Positions 18,108-27,485 of a stretch of 64,000 nt of DNA are shown one piece after another. The translations under genes were made by a program, and so were the position numbers. The stretch covers positions 744,001 through 808,000 of the forward strand of contig JBPJFY010000001.1 in NCBI GenBank assembly GCA_051208045.1, read 5' to 3'. This DNA is from LZORAL124-50-18 sp051208045 (lineage in GTDB: Bacteria; Pseudomonadota; Gammaproteobacteria; Pseudomonadales; Oleiphilaceae). The first letter of the stretch is position 1; each line of letters starts with the position of its first letter. The notes beneath the pieces are model-generated. The model was not told the DNA's origin. It ran no database searches and worked only from the letters and a program-made list of their open reading frames with translations.

Positions 18108-19034
18108 GTGCAGAGTGACGCCCGACTGTATCAGCGAAAATATCTCCCCAACCTCAATGTGTTACGTGTGTTTGAAGCGGCAGGGCGACACTTGAGTTTC
18201 AAACGCGCAGCGCACGAACTCTGTGTGACCCCTTCAGCGGTGAGTCAACAGATAAAAATACTGGAAAGCCAGTTGGGCGTGGCGTTGTTCAAGCGAAATA
18301 ACCGTGCTCTCGCATTGACCGCGACGGGTGAGACATACTGGCTGGCGGTCCATCACAGTATTGAGTCAATTCACCACGCGACGAAAGCACTCGTACATCC
18401 TCATCAGGAGGAGTTAACGGTCAGTTTGATGCCGCCTGTGGCAAATCGCGTGGTGCTCCCCAATCTGCCGAGCTTTCAGAACGCTAATCCTCACATTCAC
18501 CTGCGCATTGATGCCTCACAAAAAGCACGAAACGTGATGAAAGGTGAGGTAGATCTAGCGGTGCGGTTTGGGTCACCTCCCTGGGAAGGTGTTGCCTGCG
18601 AAAAATTGTGTGACCTTTATATTCAGGTAGTCTGTCCGCCTGGATTCACGCGCCAGTATCACTTGGATGAATCGCCGTAAAACCTCCGAAATGTGCCGCT
18701 GATTCAGATGTCTCAAACACCGGATGCCTGGCCGCGCTGGTTTGCGCAAGCCGGGTGGCCCGCCTTCGAAAGCAAGGAATTAGTGGTGGATAACTACCCT
18801 TCCGCGATCCAGGCTGCGGAGTCGGTAGGGGCGATGCTGGCGCTGATGCCATTGGAATCCGCCTTGGTACGAAATGGTCGGCTGGAGGCCCCGTTTCCGG
18901 CGGTGGGGCCCATTGATGAAGGGATCTACGCCGTTTACAAGGCGGATAGTTCGAAGCAGAACAGTATTTTTCTGTTTGTTTCCTGGATAAAGGATGCGTT
19001 GGATCAGCTTGAATTATTGGGAAATCCTGGATGA
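18108..19034 (+). pseudogene. GcvA-type LysR regulator interrupted by one in-frame TAA
   Basis: The frame encodes a typical GcvA-like LysR regulator: LPNLNVLRVFEAAGRHLSFKR and a helix-turn-helix with TPSAVSQQIKILESQLG, then an effector domain. At 18678-18680 a TAA stop breaks it after residue 190 (HLDESP). Downstream, still in the same frame, the missing part continues (PLIQMSQTPDAWPRWFAQAG) to the stop at 19034. With a sense codon there the protein would be 308 residues, the normal length. So this is a single nonsense change, not a frameshift. It could be a recent pseudogene, a sequencing error or, less likely, read-through. The start may be GTG 18108. It lies upstream of the isomerase-GST-GNAT operon it may once have controlled. 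Confidence 0.88.
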
Positions 19035-19175
19035 AGTTGCCGTTTCTTCAGATTAGTCAGGCTAATCTGAGTGTTAGTATTTCTCGTTTGTTTTCCCCCG
19101 GCGGTGTCATCTATAGTGCCCGTATGCGTCGCGCTTGAGGCGCTTTTGAATCCCGACAGCAGATTGAGGTGAACT

Positions 19176-19811
19176 ATGACGGATAACAAAGTGATCGACT
19201 TTTATTTCGATTTCTTGTCCCCTTATGGCTACATTGGATCGACGCAAATCAACGCGTTGGCGGCTCGACACGGCTACGCCGTGAACTGGAAAGTCTTTCT
19301 GGTGGGAGCGGCGATGAATAAGACCGGGCAAAAGTCCGCGGCCGATCGTTCCTTGATCGATCAACAGTATGGGTTGCGGGATATCCTGCGGCAGGCCGCC
19401 TATTTTGGTGCACCCTTCAAGTTTCCGAAAGTGTTTGGTACCTCCGTGCTGCCGCCGAGTCGAGCCTACTACTGGGTGTATGATCGCGACCAGGCGCTGG
19501 CACAACAGTTTGCGCAAGCGGTCTACCGACAGGTATTTGTACAGGATGTAGATATGCGCAAACCTGAGAATCTCGCGCCTGTTTTGGAAACGCTTGGGCT
19601 GAAGAGTGCTGAGGTGATTGAATATGCGATTTCAGAAGCGGGGAAAGACCGCTTCCGGAAAGAGACAGACGCAGCATTGGCCAGGGGTGTTTTTGGTTCG
19701 CCCTACTTTTTTGCGGGCAATCAGGGATTCTGGGGATCGGATCGTCTGCATACCCTGGAGTGGTGGTTGCTAACAGAAGGTAAGCGGCCGGCAGAGGTTA
19801 CCGTAGCATGA
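19176..19811 (+). CDS. 2-hydroxychromene-2-carboxylate isomerase / GST-kappa-like (DsbA fold)
   Basis: 211 residues. The N-terminus IDFYFDFLSPYGYIGS has the serine of the HCCA isomerase/GST-kappa active site, and ARGVFGSPYFF is the cis-proline loop of the thioredoxin fold. HCCA isomerases use glutathione in aromatic degradation, but many homologues are of unknown substrate. The 3' end overlaps the GST gene by ATGA, so the enzymes probably act in one glutathione-dependent pathway. Confidence 0.9.
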   Translation: MTDNKVIDFYFDFLSPYGYIGSTQINALAARHGYAVNWKVFLVGAAMNKTGQKSAADRSLIDQQYGLRDILRQAAYFGAPFKFPKVFGTSVLPPSRAYYWVYDRDQALAQQFAQAVYRQVFVQDVDMRKPENLAPVLETLGLKSAEVIEYAISEAGKDRFRKETDAALARGVFGSPYFFAGNQGFWGSDRLHTLEWWLLTEGKRPAEVTVA

Positions 19812-20509
19812 TCGATTTATACTTCGCCCCCACGCCCAACGGGCAGAAAATTTCCATTATGCTGGAAGAATGTGAATTGCCTTACACGCTGAAACCCGTG
19901 AATATTGCTGCCGGGGAACAATTCAAGCCTGATTTTCTCGCGATCAGCCCGAATAACCGAATTCCGGCCATAGTCGATCATGCCGGGCCAGAGGGGCAGT
20001 CGGTGACGCTCATGGAGTCAGCGGCCATACTGATCTACCTCGCGGATAAAACCGGTCAGTTTCTACCCGTGGCAGGCGTGGAACGATATGAGGTGCTCCA
20101 GTGGCTGGCATGGCAGCATGGTGGGTTTGGCCCAATGCTGGGGCAGGCCAATCATTTTAATGTGTATTACAAGGAGCGGTTGGCGTACCCCATGGAGCGC
20201 TTTACGCGTGAGGCAAATCGGCTGTACGCTGTGCTGGACAGGCAGTTGGTTGATAAAGAATATGTGTGCGGGCAGTATTCCATTGCAGATATGGCAATAT
20301 GGCCATGGATTGTTCCTCGCAAATATCAAGGGGTTGATCTTGAACAATATCCGAATGTCGCTCGGTGGAACGAGGTGATGAAAGCGCGTCCCAGGCTGAG
20401 AAAAGGTTTTGGACTGCTTCGTGATGTGATCAAGCAGGTCTCCATGGATGCCGAGGCGCGTCGCGTATTGTATGGTACGGCCGATGCGGGTATGGATTTG
20501 AAACGATGA
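19808..20509 (+). CDS. yfcG: Nu-class glutathione transferase, YfcG-like
   Basis: 233 residues beginning MIDLYFAPTPNGQKISIMLE, nearly the YfcG signature; SPNNRIPAIVDH binds glutathione and the helical domain has YSIADMAIWPWI. YfcG acts as a glutathione-dependent disulfide reductase. It overlaps its neighbours by four bases on both sides, making a tight three-gene operon. A second GST of the same group (16010) lies 3 kb away. Confidence 0.93.
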   Translation: MIDLYFAPTPNGQKISIMLEECELPYTLKPVNIAAGEQFKPDFLAISPNNRIPAIVDHAGPEGQSVTLMESAAILIYLADKTGQFLPVAGVERYEVLQWLAWQHGGFGPMLGQANHFNVYYKERLAYPMERFTREANRLYAVLDRQLVDKEYVCGQYSIADMAIWPWIVPRKYQGVDLEQYPNVARWNEVMKARPRLRKGFGLLRDVIKQVSMDAEARRVLYGTADAGMDLKR

Positions 20510-20985
20510 ACTCGTTGATATTTCGACGGATGAAACTCGTGGACCATCTGGAAACGTGTGTCCGGTTCAGATTGGATTCGTACATCGCCAGCTTCCCGGG
20601 CAGTGAAGACTGGCAAAGCCATTGGGACGAGCAAGCCTACCGAGCTGCGTTAACTGTGCACGCTTCACGTTTTCCTGATGGTTTGTGGCATGTATGGCAG
20701 GGGGATGAAATCGTTGGACAGCTTGAATTTGCCTATTTTAGTGAAGCGGCCCATGTGAACCTCTATTACCTCACGGAGCAGATGCGTGGGAGAGGCTATG
20801 GGGATGCGCTACACACCCACGTGCTGAGTGTGCTGTATGAGAAAGGATGTTCAACAGCCACCTTGCGAGTAGCGCCTGAGAATGTCAGAGCACGAAAATA
20901 CTATGAGCGACTGGGTTGGAAGGATGCGGGTGTTGATCCAATCCATACGTATGTCCACCTCTACAAGCTTGAAGTTCAGTCATGA
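20506..20985 (+). CDS. GNAT-family N-acetyltransferase
   Basis: 159 residues. The acetyl-CoA-binding loop is in EQMRGRGYGDALHTHVL, and APENVRARKYYERLGWKDAG is the typical C-terminal GNAT motif. It starts within the GST stop (ATGA overlap). Its substrate is unknown; operon position suggests modification of a product or precursor of the glutathione-linked pathway. Confidence 0.88.
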   Translation: MNSLIFRRMKLVDHLETCVRFRLDSYIASFPGSEDWQSHWDEQAYRAALTVHASRFPDGLWHVWQGDEIVGQLEFAYFSEAAHVNLYYLTEQMRGRGYGDALHTHVLSVLYEKGCSTATLRVAPENVRARKYYERLGWKDAGVDPIHTYVHLYKLEVQS

Positions 20986-21013
20986 GAGGTGGCGGTGCGT
21001 CTGGCTTGTTTGA

Positions 21014-22540
21014 CTAGTTGCTGGAAATCTCCACCAGCAACGCACTCAGGTTTGCGCTTTGAACGCTGGTCGTGTGATCCACGGTTTGAATGTAGGCTTT
21101 GAGCACTTCGATATCCTCGTTGCCGTAGCTGATGGATGAGGCGTCAATCTGTGTGGTAATTCTTTCAGCCATTTCAGTTCGGTTATTCAACGTGGTGAGA
21201 TCGTCGTTTTGCGCACCCGCAGCGATGTTGATGGCGGCCTGACTTAACGTGGTTCTGCCGGAAGCAATTTCATTACTCCACCAATCCAGGCCAGCAGTTT
21301 CCGCATCGCGCCCGAACATTTGCTGGTAAAGATTGTTTACGAGGGAGGAAGTGGAGAGCCCCCCGAAGCGCGTTTGATACTCGTTCGAGTTACCAAAAGC
21401 GTCGATGATGGCGGAAAGATTGCCATTATTTTCTTCCAGTTTCTCAGCCCAGTAAGTGACGCCTGCCGGGTCACCCGGTCGGCCATAGTAGGAGATATAG
21501 ACCTGCTGAATCTGTGTGATTGATAAAGGGGAAACGATGGGCGTCACGGTGGGCGTTCCGGACGGGTCCAGCTCCGGGTCGTTTCCGTTTTCAAACGACA
21601 AATCCGGTGTGGTTGTGTTTACTTCGTGTGTGGCTGTGTAGGTGGTAAATGCCTGGAAACTGCTAAAGACACCTTCTTCTGTGGTAAACATGATGTTGGC
21701 TTTTTGAGCTGCCTGGCCCGTCCCGTTTTCAAGTACGTAGAAGGTGAGTTTAGGATTCAATGCCGCGCCTGTCTGACCCGATAGGGCCAGGGTGTCGCCC
21801 TGGCTGATGGTTTGGCCCAGGGCTACCTGAGCACCATTTTGGGCCAGGTTTTCATAGACGCCCACCGTTTGATCATCATGTCGTATATAGAGTGCATTAC
21901 TCGTATGATTGTTGGTCGCGCTAAAGTCACGTTGGTCCTCGTTGTCTTTAATACCGATGACGATTCCGCTGCGCGCCGCAACTACGGGAGAGAGCAAGGG
22001 CAATGCAAACTCGAAATGTGAGCTGTCTGCATTGAGAGAATAGTGGCTGTCGCCATGGGACCAAGGGAGTTCATAGGTGAAATTGGCATTGTGGGTGGCC
22101 TCCGCAACGTCGGGTGTAAACCCATACACCGTGGAAACCCTGCCGCGCGTGCTGTCTGTGAGCGTACCTTTGTAAACAGTGTAAGAAGCGCCTGCTGGAA
22201 GCAAAAATGATTGAACACTTCCATCGCCGGGTGTGGCATGCTGAATATTAAGTTCAGCGGTGATGACAACGTCAGACTGCATGAAGTTCGATGCGACGAC
22301 GCGAACATCGCTGCTTCCCGTGACTTGATACGCCTGAACGCAGGCGGTTTCACAGTTGTTTACCGCGTTGGCATTGATCAGTGAGGCAAGTTCCACCGAA
22401 GTGAGAGAGCAACTGGAAGCCAGCTCAGCGCCTTGTGATAGCGAGAGAGACGCCGGACAGGCAAAGGCTTGTGCCCCCATCGCTGCCAGGGCGATGCCAA
22501 ATACAGTCTGACGAATTCCATTTGCGTGTTTTTGCCTCAT
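21014..22540 (-). CDS. Secreted protein with degenerate M23-like domain and DUF4214
   Basis: 508 residues from ATG 22540, preceded by an AGG-rich ribosome site; a start at 22717 lacks support. The signal peptide ends at QAFACP. The middle resembles a peptidase M23 barrel (SNALYIRHDDQTVGVYENL, then LSGQTGAALNPKLTFYV), but the HLHF metal site of active LytM enzymes is KLTF here, so it is probably not a zinc peptidase. A linker leads to a DUF4214 domain (QVYISYYGRPGDPAGVTYW and NNLYQQMFGRDAETAGLDWW), which is common in secreted RTX-type and S-layer-like proteins. Divergent from the 22919 gene; the shared gap holds an 18-bp inverted repeat. Confidence 0.8.
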   Translation of the reverse strand: MRQKHANGIRQTVFGIALAAMGAQAFACPASLSLSQGAELASSCSLTSVELASLINANAVNNCETACVQAYQVTGSSDVRVVASNFMQSDVVITAELNIQHATPGDGSVQSFLLPAGASYTVYKGTLTDSTRGRVSTVYGFTPDVAEATHNANFTYELPWSHGDSHYSLNADSSHFEFALPLLSPVVAARSGIVIGIKDNEDQRDFSATNNHTSNALYIRHDDQTVGVYENLAQNGAQVALGQTISQGDTLALSGQTGAALNPKLTFYVLENGTGQAAQKANIMFTTEEGVFSSFQAFTTYTATHEVNTTTPDLSFENGNDPELDPSGTPTVTPIVSPLSITQIQQVYISYYGRPGDPAGVTYWAEKLEENNGNLSAIIDAFGNSNEYQTRFGGLSTSSLVNNLYQQMFGRDAETAGLDWWSNEIASGRTTLSQAAINIAAGAQNDDLTTLNNRTEMAERITTQIDASSISYGNEDIEVLKAYIQTVDHTTSVQSANLSALLVEISSN

Positions 22541-22918
22541 ACCACCTGCCTCTTTATACCAATCCACAAGTATAAGTAGGGTCGTAAGCGGGAAACATGA
22601 ACTTTTTGATGATCCCTGTGATGTGCATTCCAGTTTTGCAACATTTAATCTTGCCATACTCACAGCCCACTTTGGCCAGAAATCGGAAAGTCGAAAAACT
22701 TGTGAGATACCATTCACAATTGCAGAAACTTGTCTCGGGAATCATCAAAAAGTTCATGCGATGTAATTCTTACCACTGTTATTCTGGGTAGTAAGCAGGA
22801 CACTTGTGCAGTATTGGCGGGCGAAATCCCGGATGTGCATGAGCTAAGCTCACGGAGTGAGCCATATAAAAAAAGCGGGCCAAAAGAGTCTGCAAAAGAA
22901 TTACGAAAGGCAAGGAAA
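22541..22918. promoter_or_regulatory. 378-bp divergent intergenic region with inverted repeat
   Basis: The space between the DUF4214 gene and the plus-strand exported protein holds no supported gene. CATGAACTTTTTGATGAT at 22596-22613 recurs perfectly as its reverse complement at 22741-22758, bounding a 163-bp segment. Short open frames read through both arms are products of this symmetry, not genes. Confidence 0.7.
22596..22758. repeat. Perfect 18-bp inverted repeat bounding a 163-bp segment
   Basis: Arms at 22596-22613 and 22741-22758 are exact reverse complements, with weaker similarity further inward. No target-site duplication is clear. Either two operator copies serving the divergent promoters or a small MITE-like remnant. 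Confidence 0.75.
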
Positions 22919-23929
22919 ATGAAGAGACTAGATCAGCGCCGTGCGGCTTTGTCCGCGTGGGTGAGCATGCTGCTGTCTGGCTCAATGTTGGCGATGGCTC
23001 CACAGGTCGCTGCTGAGCTGAAGGAGATGGCAGATACCGAGATGCAAGCCGTTTCGGGTCAGGGTATGCTTGCCTTTGACGTGTCGGAAGTTGGAGACAC
23101 GGTACAGACTCGCTTTACCATGGGTACCAAAATTGAAACTCAGGTCAACTTTGATCAGGTGACACTGGGTGAGTACGACAATCCAGCAGCCTCCACGACG
23201 GCAGATCTGGATATTGGTCACCTCTCTCTGGGCCACATTGATAATACAGGCAATGGTGGTAGCAGCGCCCAGAAAATTGTTCCGTTCGAAGCGGATAATC
23301 CCTATTTTGAAATTGCCGAAAAGAATGGCGAACTGGTCGGTTTTCGTATCGGTTTCCAGGAAGCTCGCGGCACACTTTCCGGTAATATCAACAGTTTCTC
23401 TGGAAATTTTGGGCTGACAGTCGTTGATGATCAGGGGACTGAACAGCAAACTTTCCTATTGGACGAAAACAATAACTCGACCAATAACCGAGCGACCCAA
23501 GTTGGGGTGATTATCGTGCCACCCCCGCCGCCACAACCCGATCCTTATGCAGAACAACCAGCAACGGGAGAGGCTGCTGACCCGGTGTTTGGTCCAGACC
23601 CCCAAATGCCTACGGATCTGGAGCCGCCACCGGTTCCGGATTTGCCACCGGAACTTATTACGCAGAGACTCTCTGAATTCAAGACGATTGACATTGGAGA
23701 AGACACCGGTGGGGGTAGCCAGGCCAAAGCGTTGGTCAACGATTTCTTCTTTGCTTTCCAGAAAGAGGAAGTGACCTGGCAGAGTATGGAAGGGAACGAT
23801 CCCATTGTGGCCGGGCCCGGGGTGCACTTTAATATCCCATCGACCATGCAGCTCACGATTCCCCAATTTGAAGCGGGTATCTCTCGCAACCGAACGGAAT
23901 ACATTGATCGGAACCTGGGATTGTTTTAA
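22919..23929 (+). CDS. Exported protein with VSGQ-type N-terminal motif and Pro-rich linker
   Basis: 336 residues from ATG 22919 (GGCAAGGA upstream). A signal peptide (SMLLSGSMLAMAPQVAAE) precedes MADTEMQAVSGQGMLAFDV, a motif seen at the mature start of DUF6160-like gammaproteobacterial exported proteins. A beta-rich part follows, then a proline-rich stretch (residues ~200-255, PPPPPQPDP) and a conserved-looking C-terminal ~100 residues. No catalytic motif is seen. It sits 64 bases before the RTX gene and may be co-transcribed with it, suggesting a cell-surface or secretion-linked role. Confidence 0.7.
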   Translation: MKRLDQRRAALSAWVSMLLSGSMLAMAPQVAAELKEMADTEMQAVSGQGMLAFDVSEVGDTVQTRFTMGTKIETQVNFDQVTLGEYDNPAASTTADLDIGHLSLGHIDNTGNGGSSAQKIVPFEADNPYFEIAEKNGELVGFRIGFQEARGTLSGNINSFSGNFGLTVVDDQGTEQQTFLLDENNNSTNNRATQVGVIIVPPPPPQPDPYAEQPATGEAADPVFGPDPQMPTDLEPPPVPDLPPELITQRLSEFKTIDIGEDTGGGSQAKALVNDFFFAFQKEEVTWQSMEGNDPIVAGPGVHFNIPSTMQLTIPQFEAGISRNRTEYIDRNLGLF

Positions 23930-23993
23930 GTCTTCAGTCCCAGCACCGAGGAAAAACCCACAAGAATAACTTCTGTCCAGGATTGACCAGCGT

Positions 23994-26900
23994 ATGTCTA
24001 AACAGAAATTGAACGGGCCAAACGAGGCGGGCATGACGGCCTCTCAAGCCGATTCTCAGAAAGTCGTCGGGGATATTTCTGTTTCCTCCAGAGAGCTTTT
24101 CTCACTCCATAACAGCTACCAGAGTCTGGATTCAGCAAGTGCGTCTGCGTCGGCACAATCTGCCGCGCAGTCGGATGATTTTCCGCTTAAGAGCGTACCT
24201 CAAGCCAAAGATGAATCGTCCACAGAGACTGAAGATCGTTCGGTATATCAGCCTCAGGTTGGGATCGTCGTTGACGGGGTGACCTATATTTTCGGGAATG
24301 ATGAAGACAACATACTGACGGGCACCGACGGGCCGGACCAAATCATTGGTGGTGCGGGCAATGACCAGGCCGATGGCGGCCTGGGCGATGACAAAATGTG
24401 GGGTGAAGATGGTAACGACACCCTGGTGGGCGGTGAAGGCAATGACGTGATTGCCGGTGGTTTGGGCGATGACCAGATCAATGCCGGTCTCGGTGATGAC
24501 ACCCTGTGGGGCGAAGAAGGCGTCGACATACTCAATGGTGAGGAAGGCAACGACACCATTATCGGTGGTGCCGACAACGACACCATTGATGGCGGAGCGG
24601 ACAACGACAATATCTGGGGTGGGGAAGGCCAGGACCAGATCGCTGGTGGCGCTGGCGATGATAAAATTCGCGGTGATGCCGATGTGGATACCATTGATGG
24701 TGGTGATGGCAATGACACCATCTGGGGAGACTCCTATGCGCTGGACGATGCCGAGCATGCTAATGACAGTATTCTTGGTGGCGCGGGCGACGACTTGATC
24801 GCCGGGGGTGGTGGTAATGACACCATCGATGGCGGTGAAGGCAATGATATGGTGTGGGGCGATGAGGGCGGAGCTTACGGCACTATTCATGGCAATGACA
24901 CCGTGCGCGGTGGTGCAGGCGACGACTATGTCATCGGCGAAGGCGGTAATGATCTGGTCTACGGTGACGCCGGGAATGACACGTTGCGGGGAGATGCCAG
25001 CTATTTACCGGCAAGCGTCCACGGAAACGATGAGCTATACGGTGGTGATGGCGACGATAAGCTGTTAGGTGGCGCGGGTGACGATCTGTTGGTCGGCGGT
25101 ACCGGCAGCAATGAGTACCAGTTCAGTATTGGTAGCGGACATGATCGTATTACGTTGACCGATGGTGCGACGGATGTCATTCAAATGGGGACTGGCATTA
25201 CTCGGGCGCATTTGAATTTTGTTCGGGACTATAATCCACCTGCAAACGACCCGACGAAAGGCTACAGCGACGACTTTACGATTGAATTCACGAACTCCAG
25301 CAGTTCCATTTTCTTTGAGGGATTGTTCGCTCTCAGCTATTCCACGGCCATTCAGGAAATCAGATTGGCTGACGGCACGGTTATCCTGTACGACGAGTTT
25401 ACCAACAGTGCGCCGGTTGTGGCGAAGCCGGTAGGCAATCTGGATACGTTGGAAGATTCTGTGTTTACGTACAACGTCAACACGCAGGGGGTATTCTTTG
25501 ATATCGACAGTGATGCCCTGACGATCACGCTGACGTCGCCTGAGAGCACGCAGTTGTTTGAGTGGTTGAGTTTTGATGGTACTACGCTCACCGGGACTCC
25601 GCTGAATGAGCATGTTGGCGTTTACAACATTACGCTCACGGCGTCGGATGGCTATGAAACGGTGAGTGATACTTTCCAGCTAACGGTCATTAACACAAAT
25701 GATGCGCCGGAAGTGGGACAGAGCATTCCCAATCAGACGGCAACAGAAGACTCGCCTTTTAGCTTCACTTTTGCCACCGCGACTTTCTTTGATGTCGATG
25801 TGGGTGATAGTTTGACCTTCAGTGCAGCGCTTGCAGGCGGGGGCGCGCTTCCTTCCTGGCTGAGTTTTAATGCGGGCAGTCGCACGTTCAGTGGTACCCC
25901 GGAAAACGGGGATGTAGGAACCATCGCAGTGCGTGTGACGGCGACCGATACGGAAGGCGCATCCGTTACCACCGATTTCAACCTGGAAGTATTGAACACA
26001 AACGACACTCCAGTGGTCACAACCCCGGTCGGGGATGTAGTGGCGAATGAAGACTCGGCATTTACGTACACCATTCCCGCAGGGACGTTCAGTGATGTGG
26101 ATGGTGACACGTTGACCTACTCAGCGACGCTGGTGGGCGGCGCTGCCTTGCCCGCGTGGTTGAGTTTTAATGGCACCACCGCGGTGTTTACCGGAACTCC
26201 CGCGAATGACGATGTGGGTGTAATAGACATTCAGGTAACAGCGACGGACGGCTCGGGAACCTCCGCGAGCGACAGCTTTTCTCTGGAAGTCCTCAACACC
26301 AACGATGCGCCGGTTTTAAGCACCAGCATCAGTGACATGTCGATTCTTGAAGACAGCCCTTACAGTTACACCATCCCTGCGGGTACGTTTACGGATGTCG
26401 ATGCAGGGGACACGCTGACTTATTCCGCGACCCTTAGCGGCGGGGGGGCCTTACCCAGCTGGCTATCTCTGAACAGCAGCACAGGTGCATTCTCCGGCAC
26501 GCCCCTGAATGATCACGTCGGTGTGTTGAACATTGTGGTCACCGCGAGAGACAGCGCTGGTGCGACGGCGACCGACAGTTTTGCGCTTACGGTGACCAAC
26601 ACAAACGATGCACCTGAAGTGGATGCAGGTATCACTGACGTAGCTGCCCAGGAAAACAGCCCGGTTTCCTTTGTGATTCCTGCCAATGCCTTCAAAGATG
26701 TGGATGGCGACGCTCTGACTTACTCGGTAGCCCAGTCGGATGGTTCTGCCTTGCCCACATGGTTAAGTTTTAATGCTGGCACGCGCACCCTGAGTGGCAC
26801 GCCAGCGGCGGCAGACATTGGCAGCGTCACGCTGCGCGCGACCGCATCCGATGGTTCGTTGTCTGCGACAACAGACTTTACCGTCACTGTGGGGAACGTC

Positions 26901-27485
26901 AACGACGCACCCTTGGTGGGTACCGGGCTGAGTGATGCTTCCACCAATGAAGATGCGGCATACAGCTTTACCATACCGGCAGGTGCCTTTACAGACCCGG
27001 ATGGCGATACGCTGTCTTATACCGCGACACTGGTGGGTGGTGGAGCACTGCCAGGCTGGTTGAGCTTCAATGGAACAACCGGGGCATTTTCCGGAACACC
27101 AGCGAACGCTGATGTGGGCGTGGTGAATATTGAAGTCACCGCGACGGACCCCGGCGGATTGAACGTGAAAGACAGTTTCGCCCTTACGGTGGTCAATACG
27201 AACGATGCGCCGGTGGTAAGCTCAACCATTGGAAATCAGGATATTACGGACGCTGTCGCCTGGAGCTTTCAGGTACCCGCGTCGACCTTTAGTGATCCGG
27301 ATGGCGATTCACTGACCTATAGCGCAACGCTCGGTGATGGATCAGCATTGCCTGCATGGCTCGCATTTGATGCCGGAACGCGCACGTTCTCAGGCACGCC
27401 TGCAGCGGCGGATGAGGGCACGGTGCTACTCGTGGGTGTTACGGATGGTGAGTTCTCGGCCAATACGAGCTTCACGCTGATTTAA
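23994..27485 (+). CDS. Large RTX calcium-binding protein with seven cadherin-like modules
   Basis: 1163 residues. After a ~100-residue polar N-terminus without a Sec signal, residues ~100-370 hold about two dozen RTX nonapeptides (GGxGxDxxx, e.g. GGAGDDLIAGGGGNDTID), which bind calcium in a beta-roll. A hemolysin-related domain follows (residues ~375-465, ending with IRLADGTVILYDEF). Residues ~472-1163 are seven CADG/He_PIG-type modules of about 98 residues, separated by NTNDAP motifs and each with LPSWLSFN and FSGTP elements. The last module is short and the protein ends at FSANTSFTLI. Such proteins leave by type I secretion and act as adhesins or matrix proteins; no T1SS genes are in the window. 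The 3' end overlaps the convergent YbaN-like gene by four bases. Confidence 0.9.
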   Translation: MSKQKLNGPNEAGMTASQADSQKVVGDISVSSRELFSLHNSYQSLDSASASASAQSAAQSDDFPLKSVPQAKDESSTETEDRSVYQPQVGIVVDGVTYIFGNDEDNILTGTDGPDQIIGGAGNDQADGGLGDDKMWGEDGNDTLVGGEGNDVIAGGLGDDQINAGLGDDTLWGEEGVDILNGEEGNDTIIGGADNDTIDGGADNDNIWGGEGQDQIAGGAGDDKIRGDADVDTIDGGDGNDTIWGDSYALDDAEHANDSILGGAGDDLIAGGGGNDTIDGGEGNDMVWGDEGGAYGTIHGNDTVRGGAGDDYVIGEGGNDLVYGDAGNDTLRGDASYLPASVHGNDELYGGDGDDKLLGGAGDDLLVGGTGSNEYQFSIGSGHDRITLTDGATDVIQMGTGITRAHLNFVRDYNPPANDPTKGYSDDFTIEFTNSSSSIFFEGLFALSYSTAIQEIRLADGTVILYDEFTNSAPVVAKPVGNLDTLEDSVFTYNVNTQGVFFDIDSDALTITLTSPESTQLFEWLSFDGTTLTGTPLNEHVGVYNITLTASDGYETVSDTFQLTVINTNDAPEVGQSIPNQTATEDSPFSFTFATATFFDVDVGDSLTFSAALAGGGALPSWLSFNAGSRTFSGTPENGDVGTIAVRVTATDTEGASVTTDFNLEVLNTNDTPVVTTPVGDVVANEDSAFTYTIPAGTFSDVDGDTLTYSATLVGGAALPAWLSFNGTTAVFTGTPANDDVGVIDIQVTATDGSGTSASDSFSLEVLNTNDAPVLSTSISDMSILEDSPYSYTIPAGTFTDVDAGDTLTYSATLSGGGALPSWLSLNSSTGAFSGTPLNDHVGVLNIVVTARDSAGATATDSFALTVTNTNDAPEVDAGITDVAAQENSPVSFVIPANAFKDVDGDALTYSVAQSDGSALPTWLSFNAGTRTLSGTPAAADIGSVTLRATASDGSLSATTDFTVTVGNVNDAPLVGTGLSDASTNEDAAYSFTIPAGAFTDPDGDTLSYTATLVGGGALPGWLSFNGTTGAFSGTPANADVGVVNIEVTATDPGGLNVKDSFALTVVNTNDAPVVSSTIGNQDITDAVAWSFQVPASTFSDPDGDSLTYSATLGDGSALPAWLAFDAGTRTFSGTPAAADEGTVLLVGVTDGEFSANTSFTLI

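Noticed and set aside
22554..22791. Two overlapping short frames, each starting MNFLMIP, on opposite strands
   Set aside because: The shared start is produced by the 18-bp inverted repeat; neither has a ribosome site or a domain.
24132..24890. 252-codon minus-strand frame and other frames opposite the RTX repeats
   Set aside because: Repetitive Val/Ile/Thr or Ser/Pro strings are the reverse reading of the Gly/Asp RTX codons.
24300..25110. Nucleotide-level tandem repeats as a satellite or CRISPR
   Set aside because: They are in-frame RTX nonapeptide codons inside a coding gene.
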